The notes below the pieces were generated by a model. That model saw nothing but the letters and a program-made list of their open reading frames with translations. It made no database searches and was not told the DNA's origin. Positions 10,359-19,206 of a stretch of DNA of 64,000 bases are shown piece after piece; positions within the stretch are counted from its first letter, which is position 1; the number at the start of each line of letters is the position of its first letter. The DNA comes from Pseudomonas putida (GTDB taxonomy: Bacteria; Pseudomonadota; Gammaproteobacteria; Pseudomonadales; Pseudomonadaceae). Made by a program: the position numbers and the translations under genes. The DNA is taken from the NCBI RefSeq assembly GCF_030159595.1, contig NZ_BSKJ01000002.1:1-64000 (forward strand), given 5' to 3'.

Positions 10359-11921
10359 GTGAGCCAAGCCCTTATCACTGCGTTGCAGAACCCAGCCCTG
10401 TACCCTCACCCTGTGGATGGGTTCCAGCTCATCGAAACGCATATCTCCTGGGTACTGCTCACCGGCGAGTACGCCTACAAGATCAAGAAGCCAATGAACT
10501 TCGGCTTCCTCGACTTCACCAGCCTGGACCAGCGCGCGCATTTCTGTAACGAAGAGTTGCGCCTGAACCAACGCATGACCGACGGCCTTTACCTGGAAGT
10601 ACTGCCGGTCACCGGTAGCGTTGAAGCGCCGCAGATCGGTGGCGAAGGCGAGGCCATCGAATACGCACTGAAGATGCGCCAGTTCCCTCAGGGGCAGATG
10701 CTCAGCACCCTGCAGGCCAATGGCGAACTGAATGCCGCGCACATCGACCAGATGGCCCGGCAAATCGCCGAGTTCCACCTGCAGACCCCCAAGGTTTCGG
10801 CCGAGCAGCCCTACGGCTCGCCTGAAAGCGTCATGGCCCCGGTCGAGCAGAACTTCGAGCAGATCCGCCCATTCCTCAGCGACAAGGCCGACCTGCTGCA
10901 ACTGGACAACCTGCAGGCCTGGGCACGCAGCAGCTTCGAGCGGCTGCAGGGCCTGTTCGCCTCGCGCAAGGCCAATGGCTTTACCCGCGAGTGTCATGGC
11001 GACATCCACCTGGGCAACGCCACCCTGATCAACGGCCAAGTAGTGATCTTCGACTGCATCGAGTTCAACGAACCGTTCCGCATGACCGACGTTTGGGCCG
11101 ACACCGGCTTCCTCGCCATGGACCTGGAAGACCGCGGCCTCAAATGCCTGGCACGACGCTTCATCAGCCAGTACCTGGAGCTGACCGGCGATTATGAAGG
11201 CCTGGAAGTGCTCAATTTCTACAAAGCCTATCGCGCCCTGGTACGGGCCAAAGTCGCGCTGTTCAGCATGCCGGCCAATGCCGATGGCGTGCAACGGGCC
11301 ACCACCCTGCGCACCTACCGCAACTACGCCAACTTGGCAGAAAGCTATAGCGCCATTCCTTCGCGTCTCCTGGCCATCACCCATGGCGTCTCGGCAGTGG
11401 GCAAGAGCCATGTAGCGATGCGCCTGGTGGAGGCCTTGGGCGCCATTCGCGTGCGCTCCGATGTCGAGCGCAAGCGCCTGTTCGGCGAACAGCCGCAAGA
11501 GAACGCCGGTCAACTGACTACCGGCATTTATGACCAGAGCGCCAGTGCGGCCACTTACCAACGGTTGCACGAAATAGCAGCAACCATTTTGCGAGCCGGC
11601 TTCCCGGTGGCGCTGGATGCCACCTACCTCAAGCATGAACAGCGCCGGGCTGCGGCGGAAGTTGCCAACCAGACTGGTGTACCGTTCCTGATCCTCGACT
11701 GCCACGCGCCGGAGGCAGTGATTGCCAGCTGGCTGGAACAGCGCCAGGCTGAAAAAAGCGACCCATCGGATGCCACGCTGGAAGTGGTCAAGGCTCAGCA
11801 AGCCAGCCGTGAGCCACTGGATGCGCAAGAGCTGGTGCAGAGCACCCGGGTCGATACCCAGGACGCTGGCAGCATGGACCAGGTGATCGAGCAGGTTCGT
11901 CAGCGCCTGCCTGGCCTGTAA
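10359..11921 (+). CDS. Fused phosphotransferase-like and P-loop (AAA) ATP-binding protein
   Basis: The 520-residue protein joins an aminoglycoside-phosphotransferase-like kinase half to an ATP-binding half. The first half has HGDIHLGN and FDCIEF, the catalytic-loop and metal-binding motifs of APH/choline kinases. The second has a P-loop (GVSAVGKS, about residues 343-350) and resembles small-molecule or gluconate-type kinases. Such fusions are common in Pseudomonas but the substrate is unknown; antibiotic resistance should not be assumed. The GTG at 10359 is chosen because upstream sequence overlaps the divergent mrcB promoter region. Confidence 0.83.
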   Translation: MSQALITALQNPALYPHPVDGFQLIETHISWVLLTGEYAYKIKKPMNFGFLDFTSLDQRAHFCNEELRLNQRMTDGLYLEVLPVTGSVEAPQIGGEGEAIEYALKMRQFPQGQMLSTLQANGELNAAHIDQMARQIAEFHLQTPKVSAEQPYGSPESVMAPVEQNFEQIRPFLSDKADLLQLDNLQAWARSSFERLQGLFASRKANGFTRECHGDIHLGNATLINGQVVIFDCIEFNEPFRMTDVWADTGFLAMDLEDRGLKCLARRFISQYLELTGDYEGLEVLNFYKAYRALVRAKVALFSMPANADGVQRATTLRTYRNYANLAESYSAIPSRLLAITHGVSAVGKSHVAMRLVEALGAIRVRSDVERKRLFGEQPQENAGQLTTGIYDQSASAATYQRLHEIAATILRAGFPVALDATYLKHEQRRAAAEVANQTGVPFLILDCHAPEAVIASWLEQRQAEKSDPSDATLEVVKAQQASREPLDAQELVQSTRVDTQDAGSMDQVIEQVRQRLPGL

Positions 11922-11933
11922 GCAAATCGATAT

Positions 11934-11962
11934 CCGGTAGGGCGCTGAAGGCCCCCTACCGG
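11934..11962 (+). terminator. Hairpin after the phosphotransferase/P-loop gene, possible terminator
   Basis: A 9-base perfect stem CCGGTAGGG/CCCTACCGG closes a loop that itself contains GGC/GCC. It starts 13 bases after the stop codon. No T run follows, so it may act with Rho or as an mRNA 3'-end stabiliser rather than a classical terminator. Confidence 0.5.
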
Positions 11963-12078
11963 GCATCTCGTCACCCCCGATGGCAAAAGGCCGCGCATTT
12001 TCCAACCCCCGCTACACTCCTCTCTGACCTGCTCGCGATTTATCCCCAAGACCCGTTCAGCCATCGCAAGGAGGCTAG

Positions 12079-12357
12079 ATGAACGATGAATTGCAGCACC
12101 TGAAGAACCTTGGCAAGACCTCTGCGCAGTGGCTGCATGCAGCCGGCATCCACAGTGCATCGGATCTGCGTCGCCTCGGTGCGGTGGGTGCATACCAGGC
12201 CGTAAAGACACGAGGGTTCCGCGCATCCAAGGTGCTGTTGTATGCCATTGAAGGCGCCCTGCTGGACATGCACTGGAACGATTTGCCGCTCGAACGCAAA
12301 GAAGCGCTCAATCAACAATTGGACGCGAAAAGCCCTACGCAGAAAAATCCAAAATAA
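12079..12357 (+). CDS. TfoX/Sxy family C-terminal domain protein
   Basis: This 92-residue protein matches the C-terminal domain of TfoX/Sxy (NLGKTSAQWLHAAGIHSASDLRRLGAVGAY), a helix-hairpin-helix-like fold. In full-length TfoX this domain accompanies an N-terminal half that controls competence; that half is absent here, so a competence role is not supported. AAGGAGG-like sequence precedes the ATG. The gene lies just upstream of the PrrF sRNA, on the same strand, as in P. aeruginosa. Confidence 0.85.
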   Translation: MNDELQHLKNLGKTSAQWLHAAGIHSASDLRRLGAVGAYQAVKTRGFRASKVLLYAIEGALLDMHWNDLPLERKEALNQQLDAKSPTQKNPK

Positions 12358-12371
12358 TCGTGGAAAGGGGA

Positions 12372-12399
12372 TTGACGTCTAAATGAGAATTGTTATGAT
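12372..12399 (+). promoter_or_regulatory. Promoter of the PrrF sRNA
   Basis: TTGACG, a 16-base spacer and TATGAT lie seven bases before the expected first base of PrrF. The -10 box is covered by the Fur site, so iron-loaded Fur should block it. Confidence 0.85.
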
Positions 12400-12403
12400 T
12401 ATC
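12385..12403 (+). promoter_or_regulatory. Fur box over the PrrF promoter
   Basis: GAGAATTGTTATGATTATC matches 14 of 19 positions of the Fur consensus GATAATGATAATCATTATC and covers the spacer end and the -10 box. Fur control of prrF is established in P. aeruginosa; the same logic is inferred here. Confidence 0.85.
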
Positions 12404-12405
12404 AC

Positions 12406-12519
12406 AACTGGTCGCGAGACTGGTTGGATAAACTAAGAGCCCCTGGTTCGGACTCTCAGATTATCTCCTCATCAGGCTAATCACGGTTATTGACCCGGCA
12501 ACTTGCCGGGTCTTTTTTT
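12406..12519 (+). ncRNA. prrF: PrrF iron-responsive small RNA
   Basis: The sequence opens with AACTGGTCGCGAGAC, holds the highly conserved PrrF core (CAGATTATCTCCTCATCAGG followed by CTAATCACGGTT, about 12457-12488) and ends in a strong intrinsic terminator. In Pseudomonas, PrrF RNAs are made under iron starvation. With Hfq they repress mRNAs for iron-rich proteins such as SodB, aconitase and succinate dehydrogenase. Only one copy is present here, unlike the tandem prrF1-prrF2 of P. aeruginosa, so a PrrH-type read-through RNA is not possible at this site. Haem-uptake genes lie next to it in the opposite direction. Confidence 0.93.
12492..12519 (+). terminator. Rho-independent terminator of PrrF
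   Basis: GACCCGGCAA/TTGCCGGGTC forms a near-continuous 9-10 base stem followed by seven T. It forms the 3' end of the sRNA and would supply the Hfq-binding poly-U tail. Confidence 0.95.
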
Positions 12520-12565
12520 GCCTGTAGGTTTTGTGCCGCCTTGCCCGGCCATATCAGCGCTCACT

Positions 12566-13450
12566 TTACTGGCGAAACTGCGCGCAATAATCCTGCTCCG
12601 GCATCGCCGCCGTGTACCACACATAATCAGCCTCGCCTGGCCCAACCTGCTCGCCCACCTCGGCAAGCAGCAGTACCTTGCTCTCCCCCGCTGCGCCCAG
12701 GTCAGCCAGGTGCAACGGCACGCCCAGATCCTTGCGTGCGTGATAGGCCCCGGCAAACAGCAACGCCGGTTGCGGTGCCGCCAGCAGGCGCTCGGCCATA
12801 CGCCGGTCGCGCTGTTGCTGCACGGCCAGCATCGCCGGCAACTGGCTTTCAGGCAGCATCCCGCAATGCCCGGCGCGTACCTGCTCCAGCAAGGCAGCCT
12901 TTACCGCCGGAGCATTGGACTTGTCGCCCTTTAACGAAGCAGGCTGCCGATAGGCCTGGCGCATCTCGCCAGGCGACAGGTTGGCCGCCAACAGTGGCAC
13001 TCGTTGCTGCAAGGCCTCACGCACGATCGGCCCGTACAGCTGCCAATCCCAACCCTCCTGCCAGGCCAGCGCCTTGGGCAAGCCTGCCGGTATGGGCTGC
13101 CCCTGAACCTTGTCGACCAGCGCTTGCTGCTCGGGCTGCAGCATTTCCAGCAAGAGGCTGCCTTGCACACGCTGCCCCTGCAATGCACGCAGCAGCCAAA
13201 GTTGCAGCGCATGATGATCCGGGTTGTCGTGCTTTTCGCCCACCAGCACACGGGGGACGCCTGCCAGACGCTGCACCAGTTGCTCAGGGCTGATCGCCTG
13301 GCTGCTGGCAAGGTCGATGATGTGCCCCAACTCGGCATGCGTGCGCCCCTCACTGCTCTGCCAAGGGGGCAACGGCGGCAGGCTGGCCTGGCAGCCACCC
13401 AGTGACAACATCAGGCAAAGCGAGAAACCGCACAGCAGCAGATGACGCAT
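12566..13450 (-). CDS. ChaN family lipoprotein, PhuW-like haem-uptake protein
   Basis: This 294-residue lipoprotein has a signal peptide with lipobox LGGC (Cys20) and a ChaN-type domain with GEKHDNPDHH near residue 75 and LFAGAYHARKDLG near the C-terminus. ChaN of Campylobacter binds haem pairs and is linked to iron uptake. It is the last gene of a phuT-U-V-W-like unit, 13 bases behind the ATPase gene. I chose the ATG at 13450, eight bases after AGGAGG, not the TTG two codons earlier. Its 3' end faces PrrF. Confidence 0.85.
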   Translation of the reverse strand: MRHLLLCGFSLCLMLSLGGCQASLPPLPPWQSSEGRTHAELGHIIDLASSQAISPEQLVQRLAGVPRVLVGEKHDNPDHHALQLWLLRALQGQRVQGSLLLEMLQPEQQALVDKVQGQPIPAGLPKALAWQEGWDWQLYGPIVREALQQRVPLLAANLSPGEMRQAYRQPASLKGDKSNAPAVKAALLEQVRAGHCGMLPESQLPAMLAVQQQRDRRMAERLLAAPQPALLFAGAYHARKDLGVPLHLADLGAAGESKVLLLAEVGEQVGPGEADYVWYTAAMPEQDYCAQFRQ

Positions 13451-13462
13451 CGGCAATCCCTC

Positions 13463-14230
13463 CTAACGGGCGATGATCAGCGGATGCCCGCGCTCCGGGT
13501 GCGCCTGCACCAGCACGTCAATACCGTACACCGCTTTCAATGCCGTCGGCGTCAGCACGGCCTCGGGCGAGGCAAACGCATGACTGCGCCCCTGCTCCAG
13601 CAACAGGATACGGTCACAGTAGCGCGCTGCCAGGTTCAGGTCATGCAGGATGACCAGCACCGCGGCGCCGCGGTCGGCGAAGCGGCGCACGGATTCCAGG
13701 GTGGTGTGCTGGTGCAGTGGGTCGAGCATCGAGGTCGGTTCGTCGAGCAGCAGCGTAGTGCCCTCCTCGCCCGGCCATAGCTGCGCCAGCACACGGGCCA
13801 GGTGCACCCGCTGCCGCTCGCCACCGGATAGCGCCAGGTAACTGCGCTCCACCAAGTGCCAGGCATCCGCCGCCTGCAACGCCGCTTCGACAATTTCCGC
13901 GTCGCGCCGCTGCCCGGTGCCATGGGGCATACGCCCCATGCCCACCACTTCCTCGACCCGGAACGAGAAGCCCAGGCTGGACACCTGTGGCAATACGGCC
14001 AGGCGCCTGGCCCGCTCCTGCCCAGGCCAGTCGGTCAGGGGGCGGCCCTGCAGCGTCACCCGGCCACGGTCGGGCGCCAGCTCGCCACACAACACCCCCA
14101 GCAGGCTGCTTTTGCCAGCGCCGTTGGGGCCGAGCACACCCACCACCTGCCCCGGGCTCAGCTGCAAGTGAATGTCGTGCAGCACCTCATTGCTTCCCCG
14201 CCGCAGGTGCAGGCCTTCGACTTGCAACAT
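13463..14230 (-). CDS. phuV: Hemin ABC transporter ATP-binding protein
   Basis: The 255-residue ATPase has Walker A GPNGAGKS (34-41), signature LSGGERQRV and Walker B TTLLLDEP. It is the HmuV/PhuV type that powers haem import across the inner membrane. Its ATG overlaps the stop of the permease gene in a TGATG arrangement. The order with permease and binding protein upstream and the ChaN-like gene downstream matches the phuTUVW order of P. aeruginosa. Confidence 0.93.
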   Translation of the reverse strand: MLQVEGLHLRRGSNEVLHDIHLQLSPGQVVGVLGPNGAGKSSLLGVLCGELAPDRGRVTLQGRPLTDWPGQERARRLAVLPQVSSLGFSFRVEEVVGMGRMPHGTGQRRDAEIVEAALQAADAWHLVERSYLALSGGERQRVHLARVLAQLWPGEEGTTLLLDEPTSMLDPLHQHTTLESVRRFADRGAAVLVILHDLNLAARYCDRILLLEQGRSHAFASPEAVLTPTALKAVYGIDVLVQAHPERGHPLIIAR

Positions 14231-15267
14231 CAACTGCGCCCTCGTATCAGCAGGAACAGAAAGAACGGCGCACCGATAAAGGCCGTGACAATACCGATCG
14301 GCAGCTCGGCAGGCGCCAGCAGCAGCCGCGCCGCCAGGTCGGCGAACAACATCAGCACGCCCCCGGCCAGCAGCGAGGCCGGCAGCACCACACGGTGGTC
14401 GGGCCCGGCCAGCAGGCGTACCAAGTGCGGAACTACCAGGCCGATGAAACCGATCAGGCCTGCGGCAGCCACTGCCGCACCTACGCCTAACGCCGTGCAG
14501 AACACCAGCTCACGCTTGAGTCGCTCCACATCAACGCCCAGGTGGCGCGCCTCCGACTCCCCCAACAGCAAGGCATTCAGCGCCTTGGCCCTGCGTGGCA
14601 GCCACACCGCCACCCCGACAGCCACCAGCAGCAACGGCCACAGCCGCTCGTAGCTGGCACCGTTCAGGCTACCAAGGTTCCAGAACGTCAGCGTGCGCAG
14701 GGTGGCGTCGTCGGCCAGGTAAGAGAACAACCCGACGGCCGCGCCACCCAGCGCGGTCATGGCCACGCCAGCCAGCAGCATCGTGGCGACGTTGGTCTGG
14801 CCATCGCGGCGCCCCAGGCGGTAGACCAGCGCGGTTACCCCAAGCCCCCCGACAAAAGCACAGAAGGACAGCAGATAGGGCGCAAAAAATTCCGGCATAC
14901 CGCCAAACCACGCACCACCGACAATGGCGACCGCAGCCCCCATCGCCGCCCCGGCGGCAACCCCTACCAGCCCAGGGTCGGCCAACGGGTTGCGGAACAG
15001 CCCCTGCATGGCCACCCCGGACAGCGCCAGCACCGCGCCCACCGCCAGCCCCAGCAGAGTGCGAGGCAGGCGGATCTGCCCGAGGATCATCTCTGCCTGT
15101 TGCAGGCCGTCGGAATTGATGGGCACCCCCAACAGGCGCAGGCCAGCGCGCAGGGTATCGAACAGTGGCAGGCTGACCGGCCCGAGTGCCAGTGACAACC
15201 AGACCGCCAACAGGCACAGCAGGCTCAGACTCATGAACAACGTACGTGGCTGGACCCGCTGTTTCAT
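14230..15267 (-). CDS. phuU: Hemin ABC transporter permease
   Basis: This 345-residue FecCD-family permease has about nine to ten membrane segments and conserved stretches such as [14 protein letters not shown] and [15 protein letters not shown], which forms the ATPase-coupling helix region. It forms the inner-membrane channel for haem together with the ATPase encoded downstream. The start overlaps the phuT stop by four bases (ATGA). Confidence 0.94.
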   Translation of the reverse strand: MKQRVQPRTLFMSLSLLCLLAVWLSLALGPVSLPLFDTLRAGLRLLGVPINSDGLQQAEMILGQIRLPRTLLGLAVGAVLALSGVAMQGLFRNPLADPGLVGVAAGAAMGAAVAIVGGAWFGGMPEFFAPYLLSFCAFVGGLGVTALVYRLGRRDGQTNVATMLLAGVAMTALGGAAVGLFSYLADDATLRTLTFWNLGSLNGASYERLWPLLLVAVGVAVWLPRRAKALNALLLGESEARHLGVDVERLKRELVFCTALGVGAAVAAAGLIGFIGLVVPHLVRLLAGPDHRVVLPASLLAGGVLMLFADLAARLLLAPAELPIGIVTAFIGAPFFLFLLIRGRS

Positions 15268-16148
15268 TGCGCGAAGCTGGCCTTGGCGGCCGGGTAGAAG
15301 CTGGCTGCCAACGACGTCAAGGTTGCCGGCAGACGCGGACCAAGTCCGCCAACCAACAGCGTCGGATCAAGCGATACCAGGCGTTTTTCATGTGCGGCAC
15401 GCGAAGCCGCCAGTGCGGGGTTTTCTTTCAGCAGCGCCTGCAACGCCTGCTCATCAGCCAACGCCCGATCGGAGAACACGATCACATCCGGGTCCAGCGC
15501 CGCCAATGCTTCGTTAGAGAAATTCTTGTAGCCCTGGTGCTCTGCCAGATTGCGCCCGCCTGCCTGGCTCAGCAACCAGTCACCTGCCGTGCCTCGACCG
15601 GCGATCAGCGGCTTGGCCCCGGCATGCCCGACCAGCAGCAACACGCCCGGCGCCTTGTGCCCGGCCTGGGCCTGCCTGACCTTGACCTGCAGGGATTCAA
15701 GCTGCTGGTGGTAGCCAGCGGACAATACCGAAGCCTGTTGTTGCGCGCCAAGCAATTGCCCCAGGTGCTTGAGGTTTTCATCCACCGCCGCCAGCTCGGC
15801 CTTGCTGGAGAACAACTCGACCCGCACACCAGCCTTGCGGATTTGCGCCAGTACAGGTGGCGGGCCCATTTCCTCGGTGCCCACCAGTACATCAGGGCGC
15901 AAGCTGAGAATGCCTTCGGCGGACAGCTGCCGCTGGTAGCCGACGCTCGGTAACGTTTTCAAGGAGGCCGGATGCTGGCTGGTGGTGTCCACGCCGACCA
16001 GGCGCGCTTCACCACCCAAGGCGGTTATCCACTCGCTCAGCGCACCACCGGCGCTGACCCAACGCTGAGGTAGCTCGGCCGCCAAGGCCTGGGTGGAGAG
16101 CACAAGGCTTGCGCACAGGGCGAGCAAGGCGACTGGACGGCGCATCAT
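15264..16148 (-). CDS. phuT: Periplasmic hemin-binding protein
   Basis: The 294-residue protein has a signal peptide of about 23 residues ending in TQALA and a PhuT/HmuT-type binding fold. Motifs such as LVGVDTTSQHPASLKTLPSVGYQRQLS near the N-terminus carry the tyrosine expected to bind haem iron. It brings haem from the outer-membrane receptor to the permease. It is the first gene of the unit, behind a Fur-type promoter. No TonB receptor gene (phuR) or cytoplasmic carrier gene (phuS) follows or precedes it in this window. Confidence 0.92.
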   Translation of the reverse strand: MMRRPVALLALCASLVLSTQALAAELPQRWVSAGGALSEWITALGGEARLVGVDTTSQHPASLKTLPSVGYQRQLSAEGILSLRPDVLVGTEEMGPPPVLAQIRKAGVRVELFSSKAELAAVDENLKHLGQLLGAQQQASVLSAGYHQQLESLQVKVRQAQAGHKAPGVLLLVGHAGAKPLIAGRGTAGDWLLSQAGGRNLAEHQGYKNFSNEALAALDPDVIVFSDRALADEQALQALLKENPALAASRAAHEKRLVSLDPTLLVGGLGPRLPATLTSLAASFYPAAKASFAQ

Positions 16149-16237
16149 CGGGTTCCTTCTGAAGGCGGGCCGCGCGCCTTGTGGCGGACGGCAGAACTGC
16201 GCACCATAGATGGGCAGGCGCAGCGAATGCGGGCAAT

Positions 16238-16265
16238 TTGATAATTATTCGCATTGAGGCGTCAA
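16238..16265 (-). promoter_or_regulatory. Promoter of the phuTUV unit with overlapping candidate Fur box
   Basis: On the minus strand TTGACG, a 16-base spacer and TATCAA form a promoter. The spacer and -10 hold AATGCGAATAATTATCAA, a partial (about 10 of 19) match to the Fur consensus. The haem-transport genes downstream make Fur control likely, but the box is weaker than the one at PrrF. Confidence 0.6.
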
Positions 16266-16296
16266 GCCATCTTCTGTTTCACGAGTCGTCCTTGCC

Positions 16297-16614
16297 ATGC
16301 ACTTCCTTTGTACCTCCCACGCTTTGGCCGAAGGCCAAAGCCGCGCCTTCAGCGTAGACGGCCTCGCACTGTTCGGCGTGCGCCGCCTGGGCCAGGTGTA
16401 CCTGTACCGCAATCGCTGCCCGCACCGCAGCATCCCGCTGAACTGGGCGGATGACGTGTTTCTCGATGACAGCGCCAGCCTCATCCACTGCACCCATCAT
16501 GGTGCGCTGTTCCTGATAGAAAGCGGTGAATGCGTGGCCGGACCCTGCGAGGGTGAGCAACTGCAAGCCCTGGGCTGCCACGAAGACAGCCAAGGCATCT
16601 GGCTCAAGGGGTAA
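16297..16614 (+). CDS. Small Rieske [2Fe-2S] protein
   Basis: This 105-residue protein has one Rieske domain with the cluster ligands Cys41, His43, Cys65 and His68 (CPH and CTHH). It looks like a stand-alone ferredoxin of the kind that feeds oxygenases, or like a NirD-type subunit, but no oxygenase is beside it. It is divergent from phuT and its last 11 bases overlap the end of sfsA on the other strand. The electron-transfer partner is unknown. Confidence 0.85.
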   Translation: MHFLCTSHALAEGQSRAFSVDGLALFGVRRLGQVYLYRNRCPHRSIPLNWADDVFLDDSASLIHCTHHGALFLIESGECVAGPCEGEQLQALGCHEDSQGIWLKG

Positions 16615-17317
16615 GCAGCACCGGCAAGCGGCGGTCGATGACGATGCTTTCAGCGTCCAGCCGGGTTCCATAGGCCAACACCTCCACCCCGTCGGCTACG
16701 GCAGCACGCAGCGCCTGGGCATAAGCCGCATCGATTTCCTCGGCCGGGCGCACGGCGTCGACACCGGTCAGGTTCACGCAATACAGCTGCACCGCCCGCA
16801 CACCCTGTCGGGCCAGCTTCGCCAGCTCGCGCAGGTGCTTGGCGCCGCGCTGGGTAACCGCATCGGGGAAGGCCGCGACCGAGCTGTCAGGGTAGCCCAG
16901 CGTTACACTCTTGACCTCGACATAGGCCGGAGCCCCGTCGAACTCCAGGCGAAAATCGATGCGGCTGCCTTCCTCACCGTAGGCCACTTCACGCTTGAGT
17001 GCGGTGAAGCCGGCCAGTTCGGCGATGATGCCAGCGCGCAGGGCCTCTTCGACCAGCGCATTGGCCCGTCCAGTATTCACGCAGGCCAACCGCCCTTGCG
17101 GGGTTTCGCTGATTTCCCAGGTGCCCGGCAGTTTGCGCTTGGGGTCGTTGGAGCGGCTGAACCACACCTGCCCGCCTTCACGCATGCAGTTGAGCATGGA
17201 GCCGGTGTTCGGGCAGTGAATGGTCATCTGTTCGCCGCTGGCCAGTTCGATATCGGCCAGAAAGCGCTTGTAACGGCGCAGCAGGCGGCCCTGCTCCAGT
17301 GAAGGAGAGAAACGCAT
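16604..17317 (-). CDS. sfsA: SfsA family DNA/RNA nuclease-like protein
   Basis: The 237-residue protein is of normal SfsA length, with an N-terminal OB-like part ([23 protein letters not shown]) and a C-terminal nuclease-like core with RIDFRLE and [10 protein letters not shown]. coli sfsA was found through maltose-gene stimulation; its biochemical role is not settled. It begins at the last base of the aminotransferase stop codon, so the two are probably co-transcribed and coupled. Confidence 0.92.
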   Translation of the reverse strand: MRFSPSLEQGRLLRRYKRFLADIELASGEQMTIHCPNTGSMLNCMREGGQVWFSRSNDPKRKLPGTWEISETPQGRLACVNTGRANALVEEALRAGIIAELAGFTALKREVAYGEEGSRIDFRLEFDGAPAYVEVKSVTLGYPDSSVAAFPDAVTQRGAKHLRELAKLARQGVRAVQLYCVNLTGVDAVRPAEEIDAAYAQALRAAVADGVEVLAYGTRLDAESIVIDRRLPVLLTP

Positions 17318-18489
17318 CAGCCTTGCCAGCTCCGCAAGCCACGCGCAATGCGCTGCACCGCCTCTTCCAGACGCGGCAGGCTCTGGGTGTAGGCAAAGCG
17401 CACATGGTGCCCGGCCAGGTGGCGACCGAAGTCCAGGCCCGGGGTAAAGGCCAGGTGCTCGGTTTCCAGGAAATGCCGGCAGAAGGCGAACGCATCACCG
17501 CCAAAGGCGCTGATATCGGCGTACAGGTAGAACGCGCCCTGCGGCTCGACGGCAATACGGAAGCCCAGTTCACGCAGGGCCGGTAGCAGATAGTCGCGAC
17601 GGCGGGCGAACTCGGCGCGGCGCTCCTCGAAAATGGCCAGGGTCTCGGGCTGGAAACAGGCCAGCGCGGCATGCTGGGCCATGCTCGGTGCACTGATGTA
17701 CAAGTTCTGCGCCAGCTTCTCCAGGTCGGCCACGGCGCCAGGCGGCGCCACCAGCCAGCCGAGGCGCCAACCGGTCATGCCGAAATACTTGGAAAAACTA
17801 TTCAGGACGAACGCCGAGTCGTCTACTTCCAGCACGCTCGGCGCGTCCATGCCATAGGTGAGGCCATGGTAGATCTCGTCCACCACCAGGTGACCGTGCC
17901 GCTCATGAGTGGCTTTGGCAAGGCTGGCCAATTCGTCGCGCCCCAGCACTGTACCGGTCGGGTTGGCCGGCGAAGCGACCAGGGCACCGACGGTGTCCTT
18001 GTCCCAGTAGCGCTCGACCAGGTCGGCGGTCAGTTGGTAGTTCACGTCCGGGCCCACCGGCACCAACTGTGCCCCGCCCTCGACCAGGCGCAGGAAATGG
18101 CGGTTGCACGGGTAACCCGGGTCGGCCAGCAGCCAGTGCTTGCCTGGGTCGACCAGCAGGCTGCTGGCCAGCAGCAGTGCGCCAGAGCCTCCCGGGGTAA
18201 TGAGGATACGCTCCGGGTCGATACTCAGGCCATACCGCTGGCCATAAAAGCCAGCGATGGCTTCGCGCAGGGCAGGCAGTCCGCGTGCGGCGGTGTAGCG
18301 GGTGTGGCCGGCGGCCAGTGCCGCCTGGCCGGCCGCGACGATAGGCGCGGCCGTGGTGAAGTCCGGTTCGCCGATTTCCAGGTGGATCACGTCGTGCCCG
18401 GCCGCTTGCAGCTCGTTGGCCCGGGCCAGCAGCGCCATGACGTGGAAGGGTTCGATGGCGCGGCTGCGCGCACTGTAGGGGTGGGCCAT
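17317..18489 (-). CDS. Pyridoxal-phosphate-dependent aminotransferase, class I/II
   Basis: This fold-type I aminotransferase has 390 residues. Lys234 in [15 protein letters not shown] should hold PLP, and SPANPTGT and DEIYHGL are the other cofactor-contact motifs. The sequence resembles the broad aspartate/aromatic/alanine-type group, but the amino acid substrate cannot be told from sequence alone. It is followed without a gap by sfsA. Confidence 0.88.
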   Translation of the reverse strand: MAHPYSARSRAIEPFHVMALLARANELQAAGHDVIHLEIGEPDFTTAAPIVAAGQAALAAGHTRYTAARGLPALREAIAGFYGQRYGLSIDPERILITPGGSGALLLASSLLVDPGKHWLLADPGYPCNRHFLRLVEGGAQLVPVGPDVNYQLTADLVERYWDKDTVGALVASPANPTGTVLGRDELASLAKATHERHGHLVVDEIYHGLTYGMDAPSVLEVDDSAFVLNSFSKYFGMTGWRLGWLVAPPGAVADLEKLAQNLYISAPSMAQHAALACFQPETLAIFEERRAEFARRRDYLLPALRELGFRIAVEPQGAFYLYADISAFGGDAFAFCRHFLETEHLAFTPGLDFGRHLAGHHVRFAYTQSLPRLEEAVQRIARGLRSWQG

Positions 18490-18699
18490 GACCTTCTCTC
18501 AATTGGGTCTAAACTGGAGATTCTACCTCTGCACGCCACCGAACGTGCGGCTCAGGCCGCTGTCAATTGCCAGTAACAGGCGGGGTAGCGCACCCCCGAT
18601 CTATCTGGTAAGTTCGGCGGCTCGCAGTCGCAGGGCCGGCGGGTGCCGGAGATGGAGCAGCCTGCGCATTGGATCAGATGAGTGAGAGGCGGTCTATTC

Positions 18700-19143
18700 A
18701 TGTCCACCGTAGAAAAGCAAAAAGCCCAGACCATGTACGGTGTCGAGCCCTACGTAGAAACCAAAGGTGAAGAGTACATGGGCGAGCCCATGAAGAAGCA
18801 CTTCACCAAGCTTCTCGGCGCCTGGAAGCAAGAGCTGATGACCAGTGTGGACCGCACTGTGGACCATATGAAGGACGAAGCAGCCAACTTCCCCGACCCG
18901 GCCGACCGCGCCAGCCAGGAAGAAGAATTCGCCCTGGAACTGCGCAACCGCGACCGCGAGCGCAAGCTGATCAAGAAAATCGACAAGACCCTCGACAAGA
19001 TCAAGGCCGACGAATACGGCTGGTGTGAGTCGTGCGGTATCGAAATCGGCCTGCGCCGCCTGGAAGCACGTCCGACTGCGGACCTGTGCTTCGACTGCAA
19101 GGAAATCGCCGAGAAAAAGGAAAAAACGGTCGGCAAAGGCTGA
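18700..19143 (+). CDS. dksA: RNA polymerase-binding transcription factor DksA
   Basis: DksA binds the secondary channel of RNA polymerase and, with ppGpp, lowers rRNA and raises amino-acid gene transcription. The 147-residue protein has the coiled-coil with the acidic tip (DPADRASQEEE) and a C-terminal four-cysteine zinc finger (CESC...CFDC). The start at 18700 gives MSTVEKQKAQ, the usual N-terminus; a frame extension upstream (18682) lacks a better ribosome site. The transcript probably ends at the hairpin just after the stop codon, before gluQ. Confidence 0.96.
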   Translation: MSTVEKQKAQTMYGVEPYVETKGEEYMGEPMKKHFTKLLGAWKQELMTSVDRTVDHMKDEAANFPDPADRASQEEEFALELRNRDRERKLIKKIDKTLDKIKADEYGWCESCGIEIGLRRLEARPTADLCFDCKEIAEKKEKTVGKG

Positions 19144-19159
19144 TCTTTCTTCCACCTGA

Positions 19160-19190
19160 ACGGGGCGCTCGATGCGCCCCGTTTCATTTA
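19160..19190 (+). terminator. Terminator between dksA and gluQ
   Basis: A 9-base perfect stem ACGGGGCGC/GCGCCCCGT with a 5-base loop is followed by TTTCATTTA. It ends only a few bases before the gluQ start, so some read-through into gluQ may occur. Confidence 0.8.
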
Positions 19191-19206
19191 TATGCCCAGC
19201 CTGACC

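Noticed and set aside
10359..11921. Reading the phosphotransferase-like gene as an antibiotic resistance gene
   Set aside because: APH-like folds include many metabolic kinases. The fusion to a P-loop half and the core-genome setting do not support aminoglycoside resistance.
12079..12357. Competence regulator TfoX
   Set aside because: Only the C-terminal domain is present; the N-terminal half needed for the known competence role is missing.
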